Shown here piece by piece: positions 8,131 through 17,719 of a DNA stretch of 64,000 nt. The DNA is from SAR116 cluster alpha proteobacterium HIMB100. GTDB lineage: Bacteria > Pseudomonadota > Alphaproteobacteria > Puniceispirillales > Puniceispirillaceae. The stretch lies in assembly GCA_000238815.2 (NCBI GenBank), contig AFXB01000010.1:248001-312000 (forward strand), read 5' to 3'. Below the pieces are notes generated by a model. It was not told the DNA's origin and made no database searches. It saw only the letters and a list, made by a program, of their open reading frames with translations. The translations under genes were made by a program, and so were the position numbers. Positions within the stretch are counted from its first letter, which is position 1. Each line of letters starts with the position of its first letter.

Positions 8131-9093
8131 TTACATCCGCTTTTGCAAACTGATTGCCGACTTTCCCGCCACTTCACCGATTTCACCAATGAAAAAGGGT
8201 CTGTCCTCAATTTTTACGGTTACCCCGTCATTAATCCTGATCGGCACCACATCACCCGATTTCAGGCGGGTCATATTGCCGACTGACATGACCGGCTCAC
8301 CTAAGAGGGCCGAAATATTGAGCGGAATATTCAAAATCGCTTTTTCCATCTGTTCCCGCCACGAAATATTATCATGGCTGGCATCTGTTTGCACCCGCGA
8401 GCGCAATTGCGAGGCAATCGGCTTGAGCGTCTGCAAAGGATAGACTACATCAATCGTGTCTGAGCCTGCTCCTGGCAGCTGTACCACAAATGAGCAGATG
8501 ATCACCAGTTCGGCACCATCCACAACAGAGGCAAATTGTGTATTGACCTCCCGGCCTTGTTCAACAAGCGTAATCGGCATCAAATCGCGCCATGAGGTCA
8601 TCAGCGCATCATTTAACCCATCTGAGACCAGCTCAATCACGCGTTCCTCGGTTGAGGTAAATTCAGATCGGTTGCCACCGCCAGAATTGATTGTGCCGCC
8701 ATAAAATGATGCGGTCAGAGTAGAAATAAATTTTGGCGGAATGGTCAATAATACCGGGCCGCGCAGCTCTTCTATGCGAGAGATATTCAAATTCATAAAG
8801 GCATCGATGCTGGCACAATATTCATCAAAGGTTTTCACCTCTGGTGCAAATGAGGTGATCCGGGGCTGTATCCGCAACATTGGCAGAAACACCGACCGTG
8901 CCTGGCGGGCAAAACGTTCATTCACCTGACGCAAGGCATAATAATCGCCCATCAGGCTGAGGTCATCCTCACCAAATGCGAACGGACGGACCTCTTCAGA
9001 ACTGGACACATCAATGCTGATGGCTTGCGGGCTGTCCTGCAGCCCTTCCATCAACGCATTCACCTCATCACTTGTCAGCTTTTTCGATGCCAT
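8131..9093 (-). CDS. fliM: Flagellar motor switch protein FliM
   Basis: A 320-residue C-ring protein. The N-terminal CheY-binding segment is present (LTSDEVNALMEGL), followed by the middle GG-containing domain and the C-terminal SpoA domain (LLGEPVMSVGNMTRLKSGDV). ATG at 9093 is preferred over GTG at 9111 because AGGTG stands eight bases before it. It binds CheY-P and changes rotation through FliG. Confidence 0.95.
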   Translation of the reverse strand: MASKKLTSDEVNALMEGLQDSPQAISIDVSSSEEVRPFAFGEDDLSLMGDYYALRQVNERFARQARSVFLPMLRIQPRITSFAPEVKTFDEYCASIDAFMNLNISRIEELRGPVLLTIPPKFISTLTASFYGGTINSGGGNRSEFTSTEERVIELVSDGLNDALMTSWRDLMPITLVEQGREVNTQFASVVDGAELVIICSFVVQLPGAGSDTIDVVYPLQTLKPIASQLRSRVQTDASHDNISWREQMEKAILNIPLNISALLGEPVMSVGNMTRLKSGDVVPIRINDGVTVKIEDRPFFIGEIGEVAGKSAISLQKRM

Positions 9094-9151
9094 CTGTTTT
9101 GCACCTATCACCTTCAGGTCTGTTGTTTACTTATCTCTGTCTTATAAAAGA

Positions 9152-9733
9152 TTACTGCAGAACAAAAGAGGTAAAGTGAACTTCTTCAATGCCGCCAAAA
9201 TCCTCAAGCTGCATCAGCTTCTGGTTAATGCCGTCCGCCAGCGCACGCGCCAGGGTTTCCCGGCCTTGCTTGCCCTGAATATCTTCTTCTGTAAACTCGC
9301 TCATCACATTCAGAATTTCGGACCGCAATGCCAGCTGGTGATCTTCCACATTTGTGATGACCTCATCATCATATTGTGTGGACACACCCAAGCCCAATTG
9401 CAGGAATTTACGAGACGCCTTCAGGTTTGTTGTGAAGGTCCCGGGAAATTCAAAATAGGTTGTGACAAAGGTTTCAATCTCTGGCAGCTCTTTGGCAACT
9501 TTCTCATTGCTGAGTGCTGCTTCCTGTTCAGCTTCGCGTTCAGCGTCAGCTTCAGCCATTTTCTTTTCAATGATAGATTCAATTTCATCAGACGGGTCTG
9601 GCTGGGTCCCCCCAAACAGAACATAACCGCCACCCAGCCCCAGCCCGATAAGGACCAGACCTGCGATAAAAAACATCAGAATACGCAGAATTAAGCCTTT
9701 TTTCTTTGGCTCATTATTTTCTTCATCTGCCAT
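9152..9733 (-). CDS. fliL: Flagellar basal body-associated protein FliL
   Basis: A 193-residue protein. A short Lys-rich cytoplasmic start precedes one membrane helix (about residues 14-38). An acidic helical linker and the periplasmic FliL domain follow (about 85-193), ending in the typical GIEEVHFTSFVLQ. ATG at 9733 has a strong AAGGAG. FliL surrounds the stator units and supports torque. It precedes fliM in the usual order. Confidence 0.92.
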   Translation of the reverse strand: MADEENNEPKKKGLILRILMFFIAGLVLIGLGLGGGYVLFGGTQPDPSDEIESIIEKKMAEADAEREAEQEAALSNEKVAKELPEIETFVTTYFEFPGTFTTNLKASRKFLQLGLGVSTQYDDEVITNVEDHQLALRSEILNVMSEFTEEDIQGKQGRETLARALADGINQKLMQLEDFGGIEEVHFTSFVLQ

Positions 9734-9827
9734 CTTTTCATCTCCTTGGCTTTGTTTGCCGGCGCTTTGCCACCAACATATCTTCAGCACCCATTACATC
9801 TGCATATCAGGCTTATGATTAGGCCTG

Positions 9828-11216
9828 TTATGCTGTCAGATTTACTAACCCATCTGATGCGGCTGTGTCACCTGTGTTACGCTCAGTTTCTGGCTCTGCG
9901 CCCGCAAGCTGGCCATGATTATCGCTTTGGCCCTGCTGACCTTTATGCTGGCCAAAGCTGCGATCCTGGCCACCAGAAAACGCATCAAACTGACCTAATT
10001 TCAATCCAGCCTGTTCCAGCATCTGGGACAGCCGGCCTTCAGCATCTGTGATCATCTGTGCAGCCGCCCCTGTTTCGGTCCGCAGCACAACATTTGTCTG
10101 GTCCTGAGCCACTGACAGATTCACCCGCAATCGTCCCAGATTCCGCGGGTTCAGCTCTAGATCAAGTCCGTTTCCACCAGATCGCATCTCTCGGTCAATC
10201 CGGCGCACCAGCTGGTCAGTCCAGTTTTCATCCTGCATATCCAGAATATCCAGCCATTGTTCAGCGCTATCCGCTGACAGCGTGCCGGTAAAGGCTGACC
10301 CTGTACCTGACTGCTGGCCACCGCCCTGGCTGAAACCGTTCTGTCCGCCCCCTGAAGTCAGGCCAGCCGGCAGCTCAGCCTGATGCGCAGGAGCAGATGT
10401 TGACGACCCAGACACAGTCCGCAAAGAGCTGTCAAAACCACGATCCGCTTTCAGCTTTGCAGCGTCAATCGCCAGCTCTTCAACACCGCCATCCAGACCT
10501 GCGTCAAGCTGGAAATCGGCTTCATCAGTTGTTGCGGCGTGAGATGCTGCCTGAGCTGCTGCCTGGGACGAGAGCTGGGATGAGGGCTGGGCTGCGGTCC
10601 TGAGACGTGCCATATCCTGTGCCAGCTCAGACCGTTGATTTGTTTGTGCAGCCATCTGCGTCGCTGAGGGGATTGTGGCACGCGGGGCAGGAGGGCCAAT
10701 AAATTCAGGGTCCTGATCAGACAGCCCGTCTGCCGGTCCTGTCTGTTGTGCATTTTTATGTGCACTGGCCTGTTTTAAGTCCTCAGCAATGGCCGCCAGC
10801 GCGGCGTTTTGTGCTGTTCCCTTGCCCGCCAGCCTCTGGTCTGAAGCAAGTGTTTGTGCAGATAACAGACCTGCCTCCGCAGCCTTGTCTTCGGGTTCGG
10901 TCAGACTGGATAGGCCTGCATCTTCTGCCTCATCATCTGCAGTTGTGCCCTTTGTCACTGCGTCAGCCTGCAGGCGGCCTTTACCTGCTGCCGCCAGCAT
11001 CTGCACCAGATGCGGGTCAATGGTCATTGCCGGGTCTGCATTTCCAGTTTCAGGCTGCATCTCATCAGGTTCAGCTGCGCCCTCGGCCAGCTTCATGCCG
11101 CCAAACAAGCTTGCAAACAATAGCGCTGATGCGCCATCGCCTGTCCCTTCACCAGCTGGCCCCGCCCCTTTCATCAAAGGAGGGTGTGCGCCTGATGTTG
11201 AGATAATTTTTGACAT
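9828..11216 (-). CDS. fliK: Flagellar hook-length control protein FliK
   Basis: A 462-residue protein, disordered and rich in Ala, Gln, Ser and Asp over about residues 1-330. The conserved C-terminal Flg_hook domain follows (LDLELNPRNLGRLRVNLS, then MLEQAGLKLGQFDAFSG). FliK is a secreted ruler that stops hook growth and triggers FlhB switching. ATG at 11216 is chosen over TTG at 11219. It heads the fliK-L-M-N unit and has its own sigma-54 site. Whether its length fits the giant hook protein is untested. Confidence 0.9.
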   Translation of the reverse strand: MSKIISTSGAHPPLMKGAGPAGEGTGDGASALLFASLFGGMKLAEGAAEPDEMQPETGNADPAMTIDPHLVQMLAAAGKGRLQADAVTKGTTADDEAEDAGLSSLTEPEDKAAEAGLLSAQTLASDQRLAGKGTAQNAALAAIAEDLKQASAHKNAQQTGPADGLSDQDPEFIGPPAPRATIPSATQMAAQTNQRSELAQDMARLRTAAQPSSQLSSQAAAQAASHAATTDEADFQLDAGLDGGVEELAIDAAKLKADRGFDSSLRTVSGSSTSAPAHQAELPAGLTSGGGQNGFSQGGGQQSGTGSAFTGTLSADSAEQWLDILDMQDENWTDQLVRRIDREMRSGGNGLDLELNPRNLGRLRVNLSVAQDQTNVVLRTETGAAAQMITDAEGRLSQMLEQAGLKLGQFDAFSGGQDRSFGQHKGQQGQSDNHGQLAGAEPETERNTGDTAASDGLVNLTA

Positions 11217-11268
11217 CAATCCAGACCTGTCTTTGTTACGTGCAGACGCAATTCGTCACACGCAAATG

Positions 11269-11284
11269 TGCAAGTAAGATGCCA
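11269..11284 (-). promoter_or_regulatory. Sigma-54 promoter of fliK-L-M-N operon
   Basis: Minus-strand TGGCAT and TTGCA with ten bases between GG and GC. It lies 53 bases before fliK, in the gap between fliJ and fliK, so fliK-L-M-N can start independently of the fliE-J operon. Confidence 0.85.
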
Positions 11285-11306
11285 AAAGCCATATTGTGAG
11301 GATGTG

Positions 11307-11744
11307 TCAGTGTTTTACCGGGCGCGCACGCAATTCAGCCAAGGTCTCGTCAGCCTTTTCCTGGACCGCTTTTTTGGCCTGGCTTGTCAGCTCGTCAGCA
11401 CGTTCCTGTTTTTTTGTCCGGCGTTGTTCAGCCCGGGCCAGATCAGTCTGCATAATCTGGACTTCTTTATCCAGATGTGTGCACCGATTGGTCACCAGCT
11501 CTAGCTGGTCGCGCAAACGCACACTATACCAAGATTGAGAATGAAGTGCCCTTCCGGTTTGCACCTTGTCAGCTGTACTGGCCTGATCTACCAGCCTTTC
11601 CAGCTGGCCGCGAACATCTTCATTTTTAGCCAGCTCATCTCGTAACAGGCCAAGAGACTGGCGCTTGCGAGAGGCTTCCAGCTTATCCCGAAGTGCCATC
11701 TTCCTGAAAATGGAGGCCCGCTTCATCTTGTCTTCGGGGCTCAT
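11307..11744 (-). CDS. fliJ: FliJ-like export chaperone
   Basis: A 145-residue, highly charged, almost entirely helical protein, as expected of FliJ, the stalk-like coiled coil inside the FliI hexamer. Its ATG overlaps the fliI stop as ATGA. FliJ sequences are poorly conserved; the call rests on coiled-coil composition, length and position. Confidence 0.8.
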   Translation of the reverse strand: MSPEDKMKRASIFRKMALRDKLEASRKRQSLGLLRDELAKNEDVRGQLERLVDQASTADKVQTGRALHSQSWYSVRLRDQLELVTNRCTHLDKEVQIMQTDLARAEQRRTKKQERADELTSQAKKAVQEKADETLAELRARPVKH

Positions 11745-13075
11745 TTTGCACCGCCCCCGAACAGGCCTTGAAGATTGGCAACAGATGCATCAAACGGCGA
11801 TTTTTCGTCATAACGCTGCTGAATATGCCCCATCAGTTGAGGCCAAAGCTGAACCGCCAGATCCAGATCCGGATCCTGACCCGGGCTGTATCCCCCCATC
11901 AAAATCAAATCACGGTTTTCAAGATAAAGAGAGACCAGACGCCGGAACATCACCGCACTTTCAGTTTGCTGAGACGTCACGATTTCATTCATAACCCGGC
12001 TGACTGAAGCGGGCACATCCACAGCCGGATAAATCCCCATCTGTGTTTGCTGGCGGGACAGTAAAATATGGCCATCCAAAATGGCCCTGGCCGTATCCAC
12101 CACCGGATCATTGGTATCATCACCATCCGCCAGAACGGTGTAAAACGACGTGATGGCCCCCTGCCCGTCAAGGCCTGTGCCAGAGCGTTCAATCAATGAG
12201 GGGATCAGCGAGACAACAGATGGTGGATAGCCTTTCGAGGTTGGCTGCTCCCCCAAAGCCAGACCAATTTCACGGCGGGCATGTGCCACCCTGGTCAGCG
12301 AGTCCATAATCAGCAGAACATTTTTGCCTTTATCCCGAAAATATTCGGCAATCGCCGTTGCCCGGTTTGCTGCCCGTATCCGCAGCAAAGGTGATCTGTC
12401 CGCAGGTTCAGCCACCACGACTGTCCGGCCTCTGGTCTCTGCACTAAATACGGTCTTTACAAAATCACCCACCTCACGGCCACGCTCGCCAATCAGCCCA
12501 ACCACAACCACATCAGCTTCGGTGTAGCGCGTCATCATACTAAGCAAAACAGACTTCCCAACACCAGAACCGGCAATGATCCCCAGACGCTGGCCCTGCC
12601 CGACTGTCAGCAATGAGTTAATGACCCGCACCCCCACATCAAGACAGGTATCCACAGGTTTACGGGCCAACGGGTTGATTTTTACCCCATCCAGAGGCCA
12701 GCTTTCCGCCATCTGTGGGACGGGACGGCCATCAAGGCTGTTGCCTAAGCTGTCAAATACCCGGCCAAGCAGCCCGTCACCAACAGCGATCATATAACCA
12801 TCATCATGGACAGTTACTCTGGCCCCGACACTGATCCGTGCTCCGGTTTCATGGACACATAATAAATTGTTATTATTCTGGAAGCCGATTACCTCAGCAA
12901 TAATATGTCCGCCATCCTGTGTTTCAATCTGGCATAATGTGCCAATGGTCGCCGGAAAGCCGTCACATTCGATCATATGCCCGTCAAATCTGCTGACGCG
13001 GCCAGAAAAGCTGGGCTGAGCTGGTGTTGCTGTTTGTTGCGCAGCAGTGACGAGATGTTGGGTTAACAGGCTCAT
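11741..13075 (-). CDS. fliI: Flagellar export ATPase FliI
   Basis: A 444-residue F1-beta-like ATPase that energises loading of export substrates. The Walker A loop GSGVGKS is near residue 168, GERGREV near 198 and the Walker B strand VLLIMDSLTR near 248. The FliI signature SYTEADVV-like region and GGYSPGQDPDLD are also visible. It overlaps fliH and fliJ by 4 bases each (ATGA), showing tight translational coupling. Confidence 0.97.
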   Translation of the reverse strand: MSLLTQHLVTAAQQTATPAQPSFSGRVSRFDGHMIECDGFPATIGTLCQIETQDGGHIIAEVIGFQNNNNLLCVHETGARISVGARVTVHDDGYMIAVGDGLLGRVFDSLGNSLDGRPVPQMAESWPLDGVKINPLARKPVDTCLDVGVRVINSLLTVGQGQRLGIIAGSGVGKSVLLSMMTRYTEADVVVVGLIGERGREVGDFVKTVFSAETRGRTVVVAEPADRSPLLRIRAANRATAIAEYFRDKGKNVLLIMDSLTRVAHARREIGLALGEQPTSKGYPPSVVSLIPSLIERSGTGLDGQGAITSFYTVLADGDDTNDPVVDTARAILDGHILLSRQQTQMGIYPAVDVPASVSRVMNEIVTSQQTESAVMFRRLVSLYLENRDLILMGGYSPGQDPDLDLAVQLWPQLMGHIQQRYDEKSPFDASVANLQGLFGGGAK

Positions 13076-14385
13076 TCGCTGTCTCGCTCCAGGCTTTGAT
13101 CATCTGTCTGTTCACCAGCACTGTCTGAAGCCGCTTCAGCAGCAGGCGCAGATATCTGTTCTGAGAGAGGAGCATCAGCCTTATCCATATCAGCTTCAGC
13201 GGTGAGCTGTTCGGCTTCACTGCTTTTGTCACTCTCAGCCTCTGGCTGAATCTTATCCTCTGACGGGATATCGGCTGATTCAGGTTCAGATACAGATGTA
13301 TCTTCCTGTTTATCAACCAGCGCCTCAGCAGCAGCGTCAGCCACTGGTGCGGACGGGTTTTCTTCAGGCGTGACTGAGACCGGATTCAGAATATCGGTAA
13401 TTTCAATCCCGCCCAGCAGCAAGCGGATATCACCATGGTCCAGCTGGGCATCAGCTGTAAACTGCCAGCCAGACGGGACGGTGTGATCCTGCATCCATCT
13501 GTTCAACACATCCAGGTCTGCATGATTCACAAACACCTCAACCTGTTGGGAGGCAGATTTAACGCGGTCAACCAGCTGCCGGATACGGCGCAGGAACCCT
13601 TCCGGATTTTCCTGTATCACCTGGCCCGCCCGTTCAGCAGCCAGCTGAAGCACGGCATCATTTATTGCTTTGCTTAAGGCTGAGCTGTCCAAGGCCTGCG
13701 GGCTGGCCAAAGCCGCGATGGCATCATGAAATTTGGCCACGATTGCCTGTTTTTCTGCTTCTTTTTCAGCTTGCAGCGCCAATTCTTCTGCGGTCGGTTC
13801 TGCGGTCCGCGCAGCCTCAAGCCCAGCTTCAAATCCGCGCTTATACCCTTGTTCTTCAGCTTCCTGACGCAATGCCTGATCGTCTAATTCGCGCTGACGA
13901 CGGGCCTCTTCCTCGGCTTGTTGCGCCTTGGCCTGCATCAGCTCTGCTTCGATATCCGCGGTTGCAGCAGCGGCTGGCTCAAACGCCGCTTGTGCGTCTG
14001 TCTGTTGTGGCGGAATATCCTGTGGGATGGGGCCAGTACTGTCAGGCTGAACATTATCGGCAGGACCAGCTGGCAGATGTTCAGAAAGGCCAGCTTCAGC
14101 TGCTGCTGTTGTTGCCGCCTGTTCAGCTGCCGCCGCCGCGGCAGCCTGCTCAGCGGCTCGCGCCGCCTGCTCTTCTTGCTGGCGTTTCTGCTCAGCGGCA
14201 AAGGCAATTTCAACCAGAGAACGCGGCTTGAAAGCGGTATCTTCTGCAGTAAAGGTTTCAGATTTTTTGAACTGAGCGGCCTGGACGGTTTTCAGAATAC
14301 GCGTGATTTCGCCTTCACCAAGGGCCTGACCATAGTCATCCCCGGCGATGGTATCTTCCAGCCTGTCTGCGGTTGCGGTTGCCAT
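13072..14385 (-). CDS. fliH: FliH-like export ATPase regulator with acidic C-terminal extension
   Basis: A 437-residue protein, far longer than the usual ~230-260. A short conserved start is followed by an Ala/Gln/Glu-rich coiled coil (about residues 60-200). The FliH C-terminal domain then spans about 205-330 (LQLAAERAGQVIQENPEGF, then HGDIRLLLGGIEI). Beyond it an acidic Ser/Glu/Asp/Ala tail of about 105 residues has no counterpart in typical FliH. FliH holds FliI inactive and links it to FliN. It is coupled to fliI by ATGA. Confidence 0.85.
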   Translation of the reverse strand: MATATADRLEDTIAGDDYGQALGEGEITRILKTVQAAQFKKSETFTAEDTAFKPRSLVEIAFAAEQKRQQEEQAARAAEQAAAAAAAEQAATTAAAEAGLSEHLPAGPADNVQPDSTGPIPQDIPPQQTDAQAAFEPAAAATADIEAELMQAKAQQAEEEARRQRELDDQALRQEAEEQGYKRGFEAGLEAARTAEPTAEELALQAEKEAEKQAIVAKFHDAIAALASPQALDSSALSKAINDAVLQLAAERAGQVIQENPEGFLRRIRQLVDRVKSASQQVEVFVNHADLDVLNRWMQDHTVPSGWQFTADAQLDHGDIRLLLGGIEITDILNPVSVTPEENPSAPVADAAAEALVDKQEDTSVSEPESADIPSEDKIQPEAESDKSSEAEQLTAEADMDKADAPLSEQISAPAAEAASDSAGEQTDDQSLERDSE

Positions 14386-14431
14386 ATTCTGATTATCCCT
14401 GCATCAATCCTGTTCTGTTCAGGCGGGTTTG

Positions 14432-15475
14432 TTACACAAAATCATCGCCGCCACGGCCAGCCAGAACGATGGTTCCTTCATCAGACATGCGGCGCGCCAC
14501 ATTGATGATTTCTTTCTGCGCTGTCTGCACCTCTGTCAGGCGCACCGGACCAAGGGCTTCCATTTCATCCATGATATTGGCCGCTGCCCGCTTTGACATA
14601 CACGAGAACAGCTTTTCGCGAAGCGGCTCATCTGCACCTTTGAGCGCCAGAACCAGCAGCTCGTTATCCACAGACCGCAGCAGGGTCTGCAACGAACGGT
14701 CATCAGACATTATCAGATTATCAAACACAAACATGCTTTCCTGAATGGCCTGCATCAATTCGCGATCATTACGCGAAATATCCTTCATGATGCGCTGTTC
14801 CATATTCTGTTTGGTGAAGTTCATAATCCGCGCCGCCGCATCCACACCGCCAACTTTCGCTGCTCGCAGTGAGGTGTTCGCCTTGAATTTGGACTGCATA
14901 ACTGTTTCCAGCTCGACCAGCGCATCTGGGCCAACGGTCTGAAGGGTTGCTATCCGGCGGACAATTTCGGGCTGCATCCCATCTGGCAGCAGACCCAGAA
15001 CATCAGCAGCCTGACCTGAATCCAGATAAGAGATGATCAGCGCAATAATCTGGGGATGTTCGTCAATAATCAGCTCAGCGATTGAGCGGGCATCCATCCA
15101 GTCCAGAATTTCAATCGGCCGTGCAGACGTAGAGGGTGCAATCCGGCTTAATACAGACTGGGCTTTATCTTCACCAAGCGCCTTGTTCATCACATTGCGG
15201 ATATAATTGCCTGCACCCATTCCCAGGCTGGTCTGGGCTTTGATAATCGCCAGAAATTCATCCAGAACCGCATTGACTGTTTCCTGATCCAAGCCTTGCA
15301 CAGAATACATGGCTGTACCCAAATGCTGAACCTCTTTCGGCGATAGGTTACGGATGATCTCAGATGCTTCATCCTCACCTAACAGCATCATCAGAATAGC
15401 TGATTTCTGTGTTCCCGTCAGACGTTCAAACTGCGTTCTGTTATCTTCGCTCATCGCTTCTGCTGCCACTGCCAT
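14432..15475 (-). CDS. fliG: Flagellar motor switch protein FliG
   Basis: A 347-residue rotor protein. It has the N-terminal FliF-binding domain (LTGTQKSAILMMLLGEDEA), the middle FliM-binding part (EHPQIIALIISYL) and the C-terminal torque helix with charged residues (DDRSLQTLLRSVDNELLVLA). It couples ion flow through the stator to rotation. It sits between fliF and fliH as usual. Confidence 0.97.
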   Translation of the reverse strand: MAVAAEAMSEDNRTQFERLTGTQKSAILMMLLGEDEASEIIRNLSPKEVQHLGTAMYSVQGLDQETVNAVLDEFLAIIKAQTSLGMGAGNYIRNVMNKALGEDKAQSVLSRIAPSTSARPIEILDWMDARSIAELIIDEHPQIIALIISYLDSGQAADVLGLLPDGMQPEIVRRIATLQTVGPDALVELETVMQSKFKANTSLRAAKVGGVDAAARIMNFTKQNMEQRIMKDISRNDRELMQAIQESMFVFDNLIMSDDRSLQTLLRSVDNELLVLALKGADEPLREKLFSCMSKRAAANIMDEMEALGPVRLTEVQTAQKEIINVARRMSDEGTIVLAGRGGDDFV

Positions 15476-15544
15476 TTTTCACTTTCCCTTTAAAAATAGT
15501 AGTCTTTGCCACATCGATTGTTAAGTCTGCAGATAGGTTTCTGC

Positions 15545-17257
15545 CTACAGTTCCATATCGCGCTGCATCATGCTCTTGAACACGTTAGAGACACGGCCAG
15601 CTTCATCAGAGACAATCATCCGAATAACAGCCACCTTGTCATCATAGGTGTTTGCAGTATCCAGCATTTCTGCAGAGATTGCCTGTTTCTTTGGCTTCAG
15701 CTTGGCCTTGATATCTTCAAGGCTCTCTCCCTCACCAACCTCAATCTGGTCAAGATCGACGTCCTCGTCACCAGCACCCATACCAGAGGAGGCAACAGCA
15801 GCAGGAACCAGGATACGGTTCAGCAATGGACGGATAATCCCCAGAATAACAATGCCCAGGATAAGAATAATGGCAAACTGGTTAATGGCTGAGCGGAACC
15901 ATGGCTCTTCATACCAGGGGGCCTGAACACCTTCAAGCTGGTTGATGAAAGCAGAGCTGGACACAGTCAGGCTGTCCCCACGGTTCACATCAATCCCGAT
16001 CGCATCGCTGACCAGAGCTTCAATTTTACGCATCATATCCTCAGACAGCGGCACAGATGTTTCCGCACCTGTTTCCGGGTCAATGATGATCTGTTCACGC
16101 ACCAGAACAGCAGCGTTAATTTTCTGAATCCGATGAGACGGCTTCATTGTATTTGATACGGTCCGGCTCACCTCGTAATTCTTCACTTCGCTGGAAGATT
16201 TTGACCGCAGGTTTTCTTCACCGGCAATTGTGGTATTTGTGGTTGAAATATCCGGGGACTGTGGCGGTGTGTTTGACACCGCACCAGGAATCCCTTTGGC
16301 CGGCGTTTCACGGGTCAGATCTTCTGTATTCTGTTCAGACCGCAGCGCATTGCCATCAGGGTCAACAATTTCTTCAGTAACCTCAGACCGGGTGAAATCA
16401 ATATCCAAATTGACCTGAGCATTGATGTTGCCAGGGCCGACAATAGGGGTCAGCAAAGAGATAATCCGGTTACGATACGTTTCTTCCATCCGCACACGAT
16501 GTTCAAATTCAGCATCATTAATGCGGCCATTTGGTGTGGTTGGGTTAGACAACAAGCTGCCATTATGATCAATAACAGACACATCCTCTTTCGCCAGCTT
16601 CGGCACAGAAGAGGAGACCAGATGAATAATCGCTTCAACTTGTGAGCGGCCCAGAACACGCCCTGAGGCCAGCTGAACAAAAACAGAGGCTGTAGGCTGG
16701 CTTTCCTGCCGGATAAACACTTCACGTTCAGGCAAGGCCAAATGAACCCGCGCTGAAAGCACATGTTCGATTTCTGCAACCGAACGTGCCAGTTCTAGTT
16801 CCTGAGCCTGTTTCAGGCGCATTGATTCAACTGACCGGCTGGACCCCATTTGAATGGAATCAAGATTTTCATAACCGGTTGGCACCACAGAAGGCAGGCC
16901 TTGTGCGGCCAGCATAATCCGTGAGGAATGATAATCAGAAGCGGGCACCATGACATCGCCTGTGGTCGGATCAAGAACCACATCCACACCCGCATTTTTC
17001 AGCGCGTCCAGTACCCGTGATTTTTCAGTTTCCGGCAAAGAGGCATATAAGGTCGTGCGGGAGGGCTGTTGCATCAGGAAATAGGCCGCCATCCCAATAA
17101 GGGTGACAATGACAGCAACAATTGTGGGTAAGGCCCGCCGGAAGGCAGGCTGTTCAGATACTGTCCGGAACTGGCTGAGCATATCCCCGGCTTTGGGCAG
17201 AAGCCCGCCACGGTCACCAGTTAAATCTGTGGGTCTGCTTGCTGCAAGATCGGCCAT
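15545..17257 (-). CDS. fliF: Flagellar MS-ring protein FliF
   Basis: A 570-residue MS-ring subunit with two membrane helices (about residues 45-66 and 455-476). The YscJ-type ring domains lie between them (LYASLPETEKSRVLDALKNA, ARVHLALPEREVFIR) together with the beta-collar region. The C-terminal FliG-binding tail contains VAVIRMIVSDEAGRVSNV. ATG at 17257 is preferred to GTG at 17272 because GGAG lies before it. It is the assembly base of the flagellum. Confidence 0.97.
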   Translation of the reverse strand: MADLAASRPTDLTGDRGGLLPKAGDMLSQFRTVSEQPAFRRALPTIVAVIVTLIGMAAYFLMQQPSRTTLYASLPETEKSRVLDALKNAGVDVVLDPTTGDVMVPASDYHSSRIMLAAQGLPSVVPTGYENLDSIQMGSSRSVESMRLKQAQELELARSVAEIEHVLSARVHLALPEREVFIRQESQPTASVFVQLASGRVLGRSQVEAIIHLVSSSVPKLAKEDVSVIDHNGSLLSNPTTPNGRINDAEFEHRVRMEETYRNRIISLLTPIVGPGNINAQVNLDIDFTRSEVTEEIVDPDGNALRSEQNTEDLTRETPAKGIPGAVSNTPPQSPDISTTNTTIAGEENLRSKSSSEVKNYEVSRTVSNTMKPSHRIQKINAAVLVREQIIIDPETGAETSVPLSEDMMRKIEALVSDAIGIDVNRGDSLTVSSSAFINQLEGVQAPWYEEPWFRSAINQFAIILILGIVILGIIRPLLNRILVPAAVASSGMGAGDEDVDLDQIEVGEGESLEDIKAKLKPKKQAISAEMLDTANTYDDKVAVIRMIVSDEAGRVSNVFKSMMQRDMEL

Positions 17258-17304
17258 CTTCTGTTTCTCCACACTTCAGCTAAATTCGGTCACGCTTTCA
17301 AGCG

Positions 17305-17685
17305 TCAAACCGGCATATTCATAATATCTTTGTAGGCGGTCATAACCTTATTGCGGATGTTCAACGTCAGCTGGAATCCCAATGAGGAAACTTGCTGATT
17401 GATCATCACTTTCGACAGGTCCTGTTCGCGCCCTAATTCATAATCCCGTGTGATCCGCGCAGCTTGGTTCTGTGCATCAGCAACAGAATTCAGCGCATCG
17501 ACCATCCGGCCTGGAAAGCTGGTCTGCACCCGATCAGGGGTAAACGTCGTATCCGCTTTTTCCAGCAGCTGTGCCCGCAAAGAAGCCTGTGTTGGCTGGT
17601 TTGCCAGACCTGTTGCCAGGCTGGATTTAGCCTCGGTGTTCATAAAGGGAACCCGGGTTGACATCATGGACACTTTATCGATCAT
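17305..17685 (-). CDS. fliE: Flagellar rod-MS-ring adaptor FliE
   Basis: A 126-residue protein with the FliE C-terminal signature (DLSKVMINQQVSSLGFQLTL, ending NKVMTAYKDIMNMPV). It joins the MS-ring to the rod. AGGA lies seven bases before ATG. It sits directly upstream of fliF and downstream of the activator gene in one transcript. Confidence 0.95.
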   Translation of the reverse strand: MIDKVSMMSTRVPFMNTEAKSSLATGLANQPTQASLRAQLLEKADTTFTPDRVQTSFPGRMVDALNSVADAQNQAARITRDYELGREQDLSKVMINQQVSSLGFQLTLNIRNKVMTAYKDIMNMPV

Positions 17686-17719
17686 GGTTCAATCCTGCTC
17701 TTTGCTGCTGACCAGCTGG

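Noticed and set aside
9763-9785. Minus-strand TGGCAA...CGGCA upstream of fliL with GG-N10-GC spacing
   Set aside because: The -12 half lacks the TT before GC and the -24 is off consensus; fliL most likely is read from the fliK promoter.
13665-14505. Plus-strand open frames of ~190 codons over fliH
   Set aside because: They mirror the repetitive Ala/Gln/Glu coding sequence of fliH and lack start signals.
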